DNA of 32,500 bases from Mesostigma viride (GCA_009746045.1 RPFO01001507.1:50001-82500); one strand, 5' to 3'. Shown: positions 1 to 9,842, numbered from the stretch's first letter. Numbers and translations: made by a program. The notes: generated from the sequence alone by a model not told the origin.

Positions 1-150
1 ATCTTATCATGTAGTAGTAGAGCACTAGTAGCCTCTCTCTATATATATATAATCTATAATCTCTTATCATGTAGTAGTAGAGCACTAGTAGCCTCTCTCT
101 ATATATATAATCTGTAATCTCTTATCATGAAGTAGTAGAGCACTAGTAGT
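1..150. repeat. ~60-bp tandem repeat, about 2.5 copies
   Basis: Copies begin near 1, 62 and 121. Each holds a TCTTATCATG(T/A)AGTAGTAG block, and the first two continue into CCTCTCTC and a (TA)n stretch. It appears to lie in the intron upstream of the first visible exon of the + strand glycosyltransferase gene. No coding potential is seen. Confidence 0.85.
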
Positions 151-185
151 ATACATAAGGCATGTTTTGTTTTCTTTTTCTTGTG

Positions 186-640
186 TTTTTTGCCTCTAGC
201 CTCCCAACCTATCCGCCTGCCATCTTCATGGTCCATAACAGGGAGCTGGGTTCTCATCTTTCATAGTCCTCTGTGCCTATGTCCTCTGTGCCTATGTCCT
301 CTGTGCCTATGTATTTTCGTTTGCCCTCTTAGCTGAATACTGCAGTATATACTACTTTTCGCATATCCGTCCGTTGGATCATTTACCAGAGGAGGCCTGC
401 CCTTTACCAGAGGAGGCCTGCCCTTTTCAGTCTCGCGAGGCTAGCCGATTGCCATGTTCTTGGGCGAGTGGTTGGATCCCAAGGGGTTTGGCAGAAGGGG
501 AGCGTTGGGTTCTTATTCTTTATTCCTTATTTGTGTGTGTGTGTGTGTGTGTTTTTAACGTGTCCATTTGTTTCTTCTCCCTGCCCCCTCGCTTCCCGTC
601 CGTTTGCCAGCTTCATTGTCCACAACAAGGAGCTTAGTTG
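186..640 (+). repeat. two decayed copies of an exon start (decoy junctions)
   Basis: Segments at about 186-250 and 590-640 repeat the intron end and exon start found at 690-735. The first has lost the acceptor (CAT where CAG is expected). The second keeps CAG at 608-610 but runs into an in-frame stop about a dozen codons later. Between them lie a 15-bp triplet repeat (near 266-310), a 20-bp doublet (near 380-425) and a (GT)n tract (532-552). Confidence 0.75.
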
Positions 641-712
641 GGCATAACTCACGGTCAATCCTTTTTTCCTTGTGTTTCGGGCCTCTTGTCTCCCAACCCA
701 ACCGTCCGCCAG

Positions 713-938
713 CTTCATCGTCCACAATAAGGAGCTCGGCCGACAGCCCGGGACCGATGTGTGGGGCGTCGCCGAGGAGCACACCCCGTCCAAGTTCTAC
801 CTCTTCCATGACCGGAACATGCCGCAGCCCGTGGGTATGTACCACGGGCTGCCCTACCTGAACATGTACGCGATCTCCGGGTCGAGGGGCCACGAGAAGC
901 TGTACGAGCACCTCGCCGAGTACATCGGGTACAACAAG
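713..938 (+). CDS. GT29 gene, penultimate exon
   Basis: The acceptor CAG ends at 712 and the donor GTAGGC begins at 939. The exon opens with one base of a split codon, then 75 codons from FIVHNKELG to YIGYNK. The acceptor choice rests on the frame and on the two upstream decoy copies, which share the same junction. The upstream exon is outside the window, so the phase at this acceptor is untested. Confidence 0.75.
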
Positions 939-2713
939 GTAGGCAAGCTGGATGAGAAACAATATTTAAATAGAATGTAAGGAGGGTATTTATTGTACAG
1001 TGGCTGTAGGAGGTGCTTGCTGGCTACGATGGGGACAACAGGATGGGGCCTGGGCCGAGGAAAGGAGTGAGGGTGGTGATATTTGTGGTAGGAGCACCAT
1101 CATAGTAGGGGTACCGTCATAACCCATAGTAGCACGGTCATAGTAGGAGCACCGTCATAACCCATAGTAGGAGTACCGTCATAGTAGGAGTACCGGCATA
1201 GTAGGAGTACCGTCATAGTAGTAGTACCGTCATAACCCGTAGTAATAGCATCATAATCCCTACTAGTAGTGTTGTAATACTACTTTTATGGTAACAGTGG
1301 AATGGTAGTGTACTAGTATCGTGGTGGTATTGTTTTAGAAGTAATAATACCATCAGAACCCTAACTAGTAAGTTACGCTGTTAAAGGTGCGCTGTTCATG
1401 GTGTGAGGCGCCTGGCGCTGGCTAGAGTTGTTACCACTTTGGTGGGTGGGAAAAGAAGTGCGGAGCAGAACAGTACGAGTATGTAATCAAAACTAATTGT
1501 TTCTATTGAAAGATTGCCGTGGCATTACCTAGGTTACCCGGGCCAGTCACCAACATGACGAGGTGTCGGTGATAAGTGAGCCCGCGCCCCATTTTCGTTG
1601 AGGCCACTCCCCCTGCGTGGGTGCGGGCTCCCCATTTGTCATCCATTTTTTTCGTTTGTGCCGCGCTGTGGCTTTAATCAAACCGATCCTACAACTTTTT
1701 CCTACAAGGGTTGGCTAGCGAAGCCGTAGCAATGGTCCATGCATGTCCGCCTCCACAATCTCACACGTTACTTCCTCTTTGACTGTCTCTTGTCCTTATC
1801 CTGGGCACCGCCGAATGCACCAGCCTCCCTCGTGTTGTCGAATGGGGCATCAGAAATATCTAGGCATACATTAGAAGTATGGTAGCGTCATTATCACACT
1901 AGTATAAAGTAATATTGTTTCCCCCCTCCTTTCTAGTATTATGTTAGTGTCATTTTTATACTTTCCCCCCTCATTTCTAGTAGTGTGCTAGTGTCATGAT
2001 TATACTTTCCCCCCTCATTTCTAGTTGTGTGTTAGTGTCATTTTTATGCTTCCCCCCCGCATTTCTAGTAGTGTGTTAGTGTCATTATTATACTTTCCCC
2101 CCTCCTTTCCCCTCCTTTCCCCTCACATTCTTCTCTTTCCTTCCCTGTAATTTCTTTATTGCCTTTCTTTCCTTCCCTGCAATTTCTTTTTCGCCTTATC
2201 TTTCTTTCCCTGTAGTTGCATGCCTTTTCTTTCCTTCCCTGTTATTTATTTACTGTCTTCTCTTTCTTTCCCTGTAATTGCATGCCTTTTCTGTCTTTTC
2301 CTGAAATTGCATGCCTTCTCTTTCTTTCCCTGCAATTGCTTGCCGTCTCATTGTTTCCCCGTAATTGCTTTCCGTCTCTTTCTTTCCCTGAACTAATGTC
2401 TCATTCTTTACTCTTTATGTATTATCATTTCTCATCCCTGATGTTTCTTGTCCCGCAGCAATCGCCTGTACCGCGGGATGAGCTGAAGCCGACCAACGGC
2501 CTCAAGCTGGTGTCGCTCCTGCAGCAGTCAGGCCTGTGCACGCGGCTCGACCTGTACGGCTTCACACAGCACGGCGTGGGCCACTACTTCGATGGCGTCA
2601 GCATTAGCAACAATGATGCCAGCAGCGCCATGCTATGGAACCATGTGGCGGGGCTGGAGTACTATGCATACCAGGTGGCCATGGCCAATGGCCGCCTTTG
2701 CATGTATGACTAG
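713..2713 (+). CDS. GT29 sialyltransferase-like glycosyltransferase, C-terminal part (2 exons, partial)
   Basis: The last two exons (713-938 and 2459-2713) join in frame at a phase-0 GT-AG intron and encode 159 residues. The 5' part lies left of the window. Exon 1 carries a region like the end of sialylmotif L (GTDVWG followed by a variable stretch). Exon 2 carries a motif-S-like block beginning KPTNGLKLV and ending DLYGF, then HYFD in the position of motif III, then H-x4-E (HVAGLE, codons from 2642), which is the VS motif. This order is diagnostic of GT29 enzymes, which usually act in the Golgi lumen and transfer a sugar from a CMP donor. The donor and acceptor here cannot be told, because green lineages carry GT29 members with sugars other than sialic acid. 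The signal anchor would be in missing exons. A TGTAA follows the stop by 44 nt. Confidence 0.8.
939..2458 (+). other. intron of the GT29 gene, filled with short tandem repeats
   Basis: This is a 1,520-bp phase-0 intron. It holds degenerate TAGTAGGAGTACCGTCATA-like repeats (about 1085-1260), a ~57-bp repeat built on TTTCTAGTAGTGTGTTAGTG (about 1920-2100), and a pyrimidine-rich repeat of about 26-30 bp (2127-2400) whose units resemble the true acceptor at 2440-2470. Between 1260 and 1920 nothing coding was recognised. Confidence 0.75.
2459..2713 (+). CDS. GT29 gene, terminal exon
   Basis: It begins after CCCGCAG and runs 84 codons to a TAG stop at 2711-2713. It holds the S-motif-like block (exon residues 11-35), HYFD (42-45) and the VS-like H62/E67 pair. 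The start codon at 2216 upstream lies in the intron repeat and is not used. The strict boundary comes from the AG and from phase agreement with the previous exon. Confidence 0.85.
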   Translation, partial: QSPVPRDELKPTNGLKLVSLLQQSGLCTRLDLYGFTQHGVGHYFDGVSISNNDASSAMLWNHVAGLEYYAYQVAMANGRLCMYD

Positions 2714-2756
2714 CTGCTGGAGCTCAATAGCTGGTTCACTCGATACGTAATGCCTT

Positions 2757-2761
2757 TGTAA
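2757..2761 (+). promoter_or_regulatory. TGTAA polyadenylation signal of the GT29 gene
   Basis: TGTAA lies 44 nt past the stop. UGUAA replaces AAUAAA in chlorophyte algae. The other two gene ends in this window have the same pentamer at similar spacing. From here to 3000 nothing else was seen apart from an oligo-T run near 2802-2814. Confidence 0.55.
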
Positions 2762-3000
2762 CTTATTGTTGATATCAACCGATCTGTCATGGATGCAAGA
2801 GATTTTTTTTTTTTCTCTTTATGTCAACGTTGCTCACCCAGCTGACGCGCGGACGTGCATGCAGCCATAATGCGCTCTCCTAAACACGCACCTGGTGTAA
2901 GGGGACCAGGCACCGAAGTTCCATAAGTGAGGCAACCTGCACACGCCAGCTTGACCGCACATTCCCTCACAAGTGGGACCCTACAACTTGGCAAGGTCGT

Positions 3001-3624
3001 CCTCCCTCCCTCCCTCCCTCCCTCCCTCCCTCCCTCCCTCCCTCCCTCTCTCCCTCTCCCTCCCTCCTCTCCCTCCCTCCCTCCCTCCCTCCCTCCCTCC
3101 CCCTCCTCCCTCCCTCCCTCCCTCCCTCCCTCCTCCCTCCCTCCTCTCCTCCTCCCTCCCTCCCTCCCTCCTCCCTCCCTCCCTCCCTCCCTCCCTCCCT
3201 CCTCCCTCCTCCCTCCCTCCCTCCCTCCCTCCCTCCCTCCCTCCCTCCTCCCTCCCTCCCTCCCTCCCTCCTCCCTCCTCCTCCCTCCCTCCCTCCCCCC
3301 CCCTCCCTCCCTCCTCCTCCCTCCCTCCTCCCTCCCTCCCTCCTCCCTCCCTCCCTCCTCCCTCCCTCCCTCCTCCCTCCCTCCCTCCTCCCTCCCTCCC
3401 TCCCTCCTCCCTCCCTCCCTCCCTCCCTCCCTCCCTCCCTCCCTCCCTCCCTCCCTCCCTCCCTCCCTCCCTCCCTCCCTCCCTCCCTCCCTCCCTCCCT
3501 CCCTCCCTCCCTCCCTCCCTCCCTCCCTCCCTCCCTCCCTCCCTCCCTCCCCCCCCCCCCCCCCCTCCCTCCCTCCCTCCCTCCCTCCCTCCCTCCCTCC
3601 CTCCCTCCCTCCCTCCCTTCCTTT
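3001..3624. repeat. (CCTC)n microsatellite, ~620 bp
   Basis: This is an almost pure CCCT tetranucleotide tract with scattered one-base deletions and C runs (one of about 16 near 3551-3565). The other strand is (GGGA)n, which is favourable to G-quadruplexes. The long ORFs it creates on both strands (PPSLPPS or EGGREGG peptides) come from the repeat and are not genes. Confidence 0.97.
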
Positions 3625-4783
3625 ATTCACCACCAGCTCGTTACTCAGTCAAGTGCCTCCCTCCCTTCATTCACGCACCTCCGTTGAGGTGCCATGGGGT
3701 AGCCATGTACCATGGGGCAACCTTACTGTATCCGCTATGAGGAAGCCATGCTTTGCTCATGCAGAGAGCCACTCTCTACTGAGATGCCATCATGCCCTAA
3801 TCATTGCCTAGCCATGATCATCTTCCACCCGATGTCCGCAACTTTGCAGAGCTGCTGGAATACATGGTGGTGCAGGTGCACCTCAGTTGTGTACCCCGAG
3901 TAGGTGGCAGTTTACACCCAACACCTGCAGGTGGTCGCTTAGACTCTATTGAAAACCCTATGCCCCTTCTCAGGGATATGTGTTGCATATCCTCCCGGCC
4001 CATGGAGGCATGTTCTTGATTAATTTATGGGGTAACCATGGACCGTTTTGAGTAGGTACCTTTCGTCCCTGATATTGAGTCACACAGGAAGGACCATGCA
4101 GGGACCACCCCCTTCTCTCGTTGCCTTGAAAGGAAGGCCACAGGCTTGCATGCAATGAAACTGCTCGCAGGGAGACATAGTCTAGCACCTGCACGCTGTA
4201 ACAGTGCTTCAACAAGTGCATTAATTAGTGCTTCGACAAGTAAAAGCATAGAGGATGCAGCGATCGGCTGCCCCACATGGTCCAGATGTGACACAGTTAC
4301 ATGCAAATTAATTAATTAAATAGTTAATGGTCCAGCTAACTTAATGTTATCAAGTTGAATGTTCAATGGATCTCCATGCATGCATTAATTAATTAATTAA
4401 TTAAACTCGTGCTCCCGTTGGGGAGTCACGGAGCACCGAAGTGCTTTTAATCCCTGTGTGTGCGCTACAGGAGAAAGGGCAGAGACCCCCAGTCTCCTTC
4501 ATGCCAAAGGCATGCCACAGCTGCAATCGGGCGCGGCTAGCTAAAAGGACAGGCTAACGATCCGGCAAACTGTGGGTGCAATAAGACCCATGTGAGCATA
4601 TCATAGCAAGGAGCGTGGGCAAGTAATCTGAACATAGCCAGGGCGTAGCATGGCTGTACTAGGACTTGGCTAAGGCTATGGCTGCTGGTTGTGTACCGTG
4701 CGTTGGCGGCACGTGACTAGGTGTGGTGGCACAGCTAGGCAACAGTCTAGGCATGGCTGCCTTAGCGGCAGTGACGCCAATGG
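3625..4783. other. intergenic sequence without a recognised gene
   Basis: There are no exon-like stretches on either strand. It contains (TTAA)n runs near 4307-4320 and 4380-4404, and a 26-bp segment at 4046-4071 that recurs at 31026-31051. The short ORFs here lack codon bias or recognisable motifs. Confidence 0.5.
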
Positions 4784-4788
4784 TTACA
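4784..4788 (-). promoter_or_regulatory. TGTAA polyadenylation signal for the - strand exon at 4805
   Basis: TTACA on the + strand reads TGTAA on the - strand, 17-21 nt past the TAG stop. This position supports the neighbouring terminal exon being real. Confidence 0.45.
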
Positions 4789-4804
4789 AGCTAGGGCTAT
4801 TATT

Positions 4805-4924
4805 CTAGCCCGCTGGGGGCGTCCACATCTTGTGGTTGATCATCAGGTCCCCGCCCCTCCAGTACACCTTGGGCTTCTGGGGGTCCTGCTTATGGCGGAG
4901 GTATTCCGGCCACAGGTCGCGTCG
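4805..4924 (-). CDS. unrecognised terminal exon, 39 codons plus stop
   Basis: Reading leftwards, an acceptor TTGTGCAG ends at 4925. It is followed by 39 phase-0 codons, starting RRDLWPEYLRHKQD and ending MWTPPAG, then TAG. The codons are strongly GC3-rich, like the well-supported exons elsewhere in the window and unlike the surrounding AT-richer sequence, and a TGTAA follows. The peptide is rich in W, K, P and charged residues. I do not recognise the family. No matching upstream exon was identified to the right, so it may be the last exon of a gene with long introns or an isolated remnant. Confidence 0.45.
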   Translation of the reverse strand, partial: RRDLWPEYLRHKQDPQKPKVYWRGGDLMINHKMWTPPAG

Positions 4925-7640
4925 CTGCACAACGGTATGAAAGTGCCAAAAAATGCCCTTATAAGCCCTACAAGGAGCAAATTGAGTCCAAACATGCTAG
5001 ATATTGGTAGGCAGCATGTCCATGACACCAGTAAAAGGAATTTGACTTTCCAGAATTTTCCGACATCAGTTGGTCTATTTTTGGCATGTCTATTTTTAGC
5101 AACTTTCCAGATTTTAATACAAACAAATACAATTTGATATGCAAATAAAGAGCTCCTGACCTGGCTGTTTGCATGTAGGCTTATGCTCATGTCTACCAAC
5201 TGTGCACCAGGTCCCATGGTCATCTGACCTCATTTGGTGACAAACTGCCACCAAATGCTAGCAAAAACGCACCGTTTCACCACATCTCATAGCAGTTTCC
5301 ATGGAAGATGTGTTCAGTCGAGGCTGGAAATTTGCAATCACGTTACACATCATAAATGTAGACATGGCACAAAAAATCAGGTCCATCGTACTGTATTTGG
5401 TAACAAAATGCCACCAAATGCTAGCAAAAATGCGCGTTTTTCGCGTTTTTTTCACACATTTCATGACAGTTTTCATACAAGATGTGCTCAGTTGGGGCTG
5501 GAAACTTGCAAGCATATTAAATATCATCATTGTAGACATTGCACAAAAATCCAGGTCTGTTGTACTTCATTCATTGACAGCTCGCTAGCAAATGTGAGCA
5601 AAAATGTGCGTTTTTTGCATTTCCACCACATTTCTTGCAGTTTCCCATGCAAGATGTGCTCAGTTGAGGCTGAAAACAAGCGCGCATGTTAATCATCATG
5701 TCATTTCAGACATTGCACAAAACTTCAGGTCCATCAAGTGTCATTGGGTTCACTGGTCCATGCAACACCTGCCAGTTTCCAGCTAATCACTCAACCTTGG
5801 ATGCAAAGTTCTTTAGTAACGGTATGCAACTCCCACCAACTGTGTTGCTAACTGTTCAGACCTTGCACAGATAATATAACACAACTTTTGTGACACATAG
5901 ACAAAGATATATGAACATGAACAGTGGCTAGACATGGTTGTATATATGTGCATACGGCCATACTAAGGCAATTTTCAAGAAGGGGCTTGTTAGACATAAG
6001 AACTGCCAGCTGTCACGTTGGCTAGCATGATCAGTTCAAACCCACAGCATGCACGGTAGTCGCAAACTCAGCTTGGCAATGTAATAATCTAATCATGCCA
6101 GGCATCTCGGCCGTCGGCATGGTTGCGATGTGTTAATTTGTGCGCCTTGATTCGGTAGCAGCACATCCCTTGGCAACCGGCCCGCCTGACCAAGGTTGCC
6201 ACACATGGTCCTCTGCATCACCATGGATGTCCCCATGTCCCTGTCTCTGTTATAGGGGCCCACGTTGCTGGCAACGCAGCTTCCAAGTTGGACTAGATCT
6301 CCTCACTCAGCCAGCGCTGTGGTGCATAGCCAGACAGCTCATACACTGCTCAGTTGCTACCTCGAGGTTGCCGGCTTGAAATGTGCCACCAAAGGACTGC
6401 ACTTGGCCGCCATCATACCTAGCATGAAGAAGCCACTGCACATCCCCGGTGAGCCGCTTGGCCACCATACCGCAGTTGTCTTCAACAGATAGTGCAAGCC
6501 CAATGGCCTCTACATAGGCACATGCATCGTGCTCATGCTCTTGCTCTGGCCCTTGTCAACATGAGATGCATGCCCATGCATGCTTCACCATGTTTCTCCA
6601 AGCCATCCGTGACTACTTGCTTCAGATATGTCATTCAACTCCTGCACGTCCTCAGCCAGACTGTCAAACTAGCTGGTGCCCCATCCCTCACTTTGGTGAG
6701 GACTGCGATTCTGGCTAGCAGCTTAGCGATCGTGCGTGGTTGTGCCTGAGTTTCTGGGTGAGTGGCAGTGGCATTGGAGCAAGAGGTGTTGAGCATGTGC
6801 GTGTGTCTATCCGCTTGACAAACAACCCCGCCCAGCCCTGACATTGAGGAGTTTGGCCATGTGCCAGGTTGCCAGAATTCCGCAAACATGCATCATAGGG
6901 AAATAAAGGATTGCTGGTTGTGCACACGACATGAGAAAACAAAACACACATACCTGTCAGGAGGGCAGGCTTGGGTTGCTTCATTGGCGCTGGTTGCAGC
7001 GTGCGTAATAATAGCCCGCCATTGGCTCATTTACCCGTGCCCTTGGCCAGCACGCACAGCCTGAACTGCATGAACTGCATGGATGCGGCCGTCCAGGATG
7101 CCCTCTGCTCATCATTCAGGGGTATGAAGGCAGCTTGGGTGCTGGTGTGTAAGGCAGCTTGTGCATCGGTGTTTGCCGCCCGGTCCTGTGGCAGCACAGG
7201 TAGCTGGCCTAGCCCGGCCACTGTCCTCTCTCCGCTCTCACGCAATATGCCACCCTCTCCACAAACCATGACAGTTCTCATGTGCATGCATGTCTTAAGA
7301 TGCTTGTTTAAGGCAGATGCTTTCAGCTTAGAGACGGTGGGCACGTATACAGTGGGTTTTATGGACTCACAAGCATGTGAAGCCATCGAGCATCCAAGAA
7401 AGCCACCAATTGCTTCTAGGTTTTCCATCAATCTTCGTGGTCAACCATGTCATGCAACATTACTTGCCGTGAGCACAATGCCAATAAATTGCAGCATGAA
7501 CAACTAGAGCAAAGCAACAGCTTTGTGATCCATAGCCCTGCCTGCAAATCATTGCCATCGGCGGCAATAGCGCTGCAAGGCTGCCAGCCAGCCCGTAATA
7601 TCTTGCCAGCAATCCGTCATGCACCCTCCCTAATATCCGT
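4925..7640. other. long non-coding stretch, possible introns of the gene ending at 4805
   Basis: No exon could be supported. A few GC-richer patches, near 6180-6480 and 7030-7270, read open for 40-80 codons on the - strand, but they lack clear splice sites, motifs or consistent codon bias. They could be decayed exons. The tandem repeat at 5230-5870 is listed separately. Confidence 0.4.
5230..5870. repeat. degenerate ~173-bp tandem repeat, 3 to 4 copies
   Basis: Landmarks recur in order: CCAAATGCTAGCAAAAA, then CATTTC or CATCTC with GCAGTTT, then AAGATGTG(C/T)TCAGT, then GGCTGGAAA, then GCACAAAA with CAGGTC. The AAGATG landmark is at 5305, 5479 and 5651, a spacing of 174 and 172 bp. A weak fourth copy follows to about 5870. 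Confidence 0.8.
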
Positions 7641-8344
7641 GTGAAGAATTCCTTGACATCCCTAGCCTCTAAGGTAACCTGTACGTCGCTGATGTGAAGA
7701 AAAGGCTCGCCATGAAACCGTAGCTCGCTATACGATTCATGACGCACCTCCCGTAAGATAAGAAGATGACCAAAAGAGAAACTCCGGAGATGGGGAACTG
7801 GTAACATATTCATCCGTGACAAGGTCAGGGATTCAACAAGGAGTGAATTGGCCCGTAGATTTGAATAAGGGAACATACCGCTCGGAGGTATCCATGTCTG
7901 CCGTGCGCTTGATGTCTGTTTCGCACACCCCGCCGCAGAAACTCGTTCCGGCATTCACCTGCTGACCGCAGTTTGTGCATGTCCAGAGGCTGATAAAAGC
8001 CCCAACATCGTGGGCGTCTTTAGAGTCCACAAAGCCTGCATTAAACATGACGTTCGGGGCAAACGCAGATATATACGAAGTATGGGTCTGCCAAGCCTGA
8101 CGCAGCCTTGAAATTGGTCGGAAATATGCGGTAGCTCAGGAAAAAAAATTGCAGCGGTAATGAAGAAAGTCGTTCGGTCAAAGTCTTTAGAATTAAAAAA
8201 TGCATCGTTTATGATGGAAACCCCGATCTTAGGGCGCACTTCATCGGGAAATTTTTTTGCTGCGGTCAGGTGGGGTCGAGAGAAAATCTGCGACCATTCA
8301 GGCACCCACCTATGAATGACGCAACATGCTGTTCGATTCCGCAA
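7640..8344 (-). pseudogene. frame-broken coding-like sequence, family unknown
   Basis: Three consecutive segments read protein-like in different - strand frames. About 8344-8090 includes KIGVSIINDAFFNSKDFD. About 8100-7840 includes CTNCGQQVNAGTSFCGGVC, a possible zinc-binding CxxC...CxxxC knuckle. About 7860-7650 includes EVRHESYSELRFHGEPFLH. Composition is AT-richer than in the host exons. The frame changes suggest a decayed gene, or short exons whose splice sites I could not place. It lies directly downstream of the LINE-like ORF1, but no endonuclease or reverse transcriptase motif is visible, so it is not simply ORF2. Confidence 0.3.
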
Positions 8345-8408
8345 ATTTTATGGCGAAAAAAAAACAGTGGTGGATCGAATAACACCTAAGGAGGATAATC
8401 GTAAAATT

Positions 8409-9842
8409 TCAGCCTTGATAGTGCCTGTATAGACGCTCAGCATCGCCTGCCAGACCGCCATGCCTGTCGCCCGGAATTCGGTCACTTACGTGCACGCGCA
8501 CACCAAAAATCGCATTTGGCGCCACTTTTCGGGTACCGCTTACGAGGGCAGATTTTGGCGCGGCTCGTACCGTTGTGTGCTGTTGCTGAGCGGGGGTGAG
8601 GTCGTCATCCAGCGTCCGGGTGAGGTCGTGCAACCGCTTGCGACGAGAGAGGAACCGCTGCTTATCCTCAGGGGAGGGGAAGGTGAGTAGGACTGGTGGG
8701 GGAGCCGCCTTGTCCCGTGAGTGGGGAAGGCGGTGGCACCCACGCAGTTCTACCTCACCTACCAGGCCCATGAGGGTAAGAAGCTGGTTCTTGAGCTCGT
8801 CAGCAAGAGAGGTTGACGTCTCACCTGGCTTCTGGGGGAAGCGACGTAGCACCACTCGGCACTCGCGGCGAGCGCGGTCGGTGACCTCCCGTTGCTGGGC
8901 CTGGCGGTGGTCCTCCAGCTCCTGGAGCTTTGTGGCGATGGCGTCGGTGGTGGAGGCGGTCGCTGACCGCAGCAGGTCCGCGTAGGAGAGCGGCGGGAGG
9001 TCGCCAGCATCCTGCCGGGGTGGCTGGGATGCAATGGTGGCCGTCTGCTCCGCTATCTTGGGGACCTGTGTGGCCAGGGCCTCGGTGTGGGCGGTGATGG
9101 CCTCAAGCTTCTTCAGGAGCACGTCACACTTGCCCTCCACCTGGTTAAGGCGAGAGACAAGTGCAGCATGCGTTTCCGAAGCCTGCGCCGCGGTGTGTAG
9201 CGCCGTGAACTGTGGTTGTAGCTTGTGGACGACCTTGGTTTCCACGTTGGAGACCCGGGCCTCGACCGTGTTGAGCGTGGTGTTCAGCGAGGTCATCTTC
9301 TCGGCCAGCGGCCAGGTCACGTGCTCCTCCAGCACTGCGCGGATGTCATCCTTGCAGAGGGAGGAAGCCGATGGGGCTGCCGGCTGTGCGGGGGCTGGGG
9401 CTTTGAGTGCGTCCCAAAGTGCTCTGTGGATGTCGCCGAAGCTGCCCTGGTAGTAGCTGGTCAAGATAACCGTGCGTTGGCGGGATTCGTCACAGGTGTA
9501 GAGCCAGGACGTGTCGCGGTAGTCGATAGCCGTCCCCCCTCTCCAGGCCACAAAGAGCTTCCGCTCCTGCGTGAGGAACTGGAGAACTTCGACGACTTCC
9601 TGCGGCGACAGCTTCTGCCACTCGAGGAGGGTGAACTGTTGGTCGCCGAGGGGCCCTGGCAAGAATTTGCTCCATTTGTGGCGATCGTGGCATGGTTTCT
9701 TGGGCTCAGGCGAGGCGCTTGGCGAGGGTTTGGCGGGTAAGCCTGGCGGCTGAACAATGGCGAGGGCGAGAGGGTTGGGCTGGGCGCTGGGAAGCTGTGC
9801 CAGCTCCTTTTCCAGCCCTCGTTTTGCTTTGGTCGTCGTCAT
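8409..9842 (-). CDS. ORF1-like protein of a non-LTR (LINE-type) retrotransposon, 477 aa, intact
   Basis: This is a single uninterrupted GC-rich ORF. Residues 1-50 are basic and proline-rich. Residues 56-150 hold a tryptophan-containing globular segment I do not recognise. Residues 165-275 look like a coiled coil. Residues 327-412 resemble the RRM-like domain of LINE ORF1 proteins (RECRVVLRRFP, then CHRLP, then VLLTFPSPEDKQRFL), followed by LDDDLTPAQQ at 411-420 like the DLTP segment that ends such domains. Proteins of this kind trimerise and coat element RNA. No ORF2 follows. An alternative is a domesticated or other mobile-element RNA-binding protein. The leader upstream of its ATG is split by the LTR element beginning at 9910. 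Confidence 0.55.
   Translation of the reverse strand: MTTTKAKRGLEKELAQLPSAQPNPLALAIVQPPGLPAKPSPSASPEPKKPCHDRHKWSKFLPGPLGDQQFTLLEWQKLSPQEVVEVLQFLTQERKLFVAWRGGTAIDYRDTSWLYTCDESRQRTVILTSYYQGSFGDIHRALWDALKAPAPAQPAAPSASSLCKDDIRAVLEEHVTWPLAEKMTSLNTTLNTVEARVSNVETKVVHKLQPQFTALHTAAQASETHAALVSRLNQVEGKCDVLLKKLEAITAHTEALATQVPKIAEQTATIASQPPRQDAGDLPPLSYADLLRSATASTTDAIATKLQELEDHRQAQQREVTDRARRECRVVLRRFPQKPGETSTSLADELKNQLLTLMGLVGEVELRGCHRLPHSRDKAAPPPVLLTFPSPEDKQRFLSRRKRLHDLTRTLDDDLTPAQQQHTTVRAAPKSALVSGTRKVAPNAIFGVRVHVSDRIPGDRHGGLAGDAERLYRHYQG

Noticed and set aside
3001-3624. Long ORFs (about 255-294 codons) on both strands with PPSLPPS or EGGREGG peptides
   Set aside because: Stop-free reading is a property of the CCTC tetranucleotide; all frames are open and no unique sequence is encoded.
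6140-7507. ORFs of 60-178 codons on + and - strands
   Set aside because: No motifs, no consistent codon bias, overlapping frames of similar length and no clear splice sites.
8460-9753. Several 67-171-codon ORFs antisense or frame-shifted to the 477-aa ORF
   Set aside because: These are shadows expected in GC-rich coding sequence. The 477-codon frame has the coherent domain structure.
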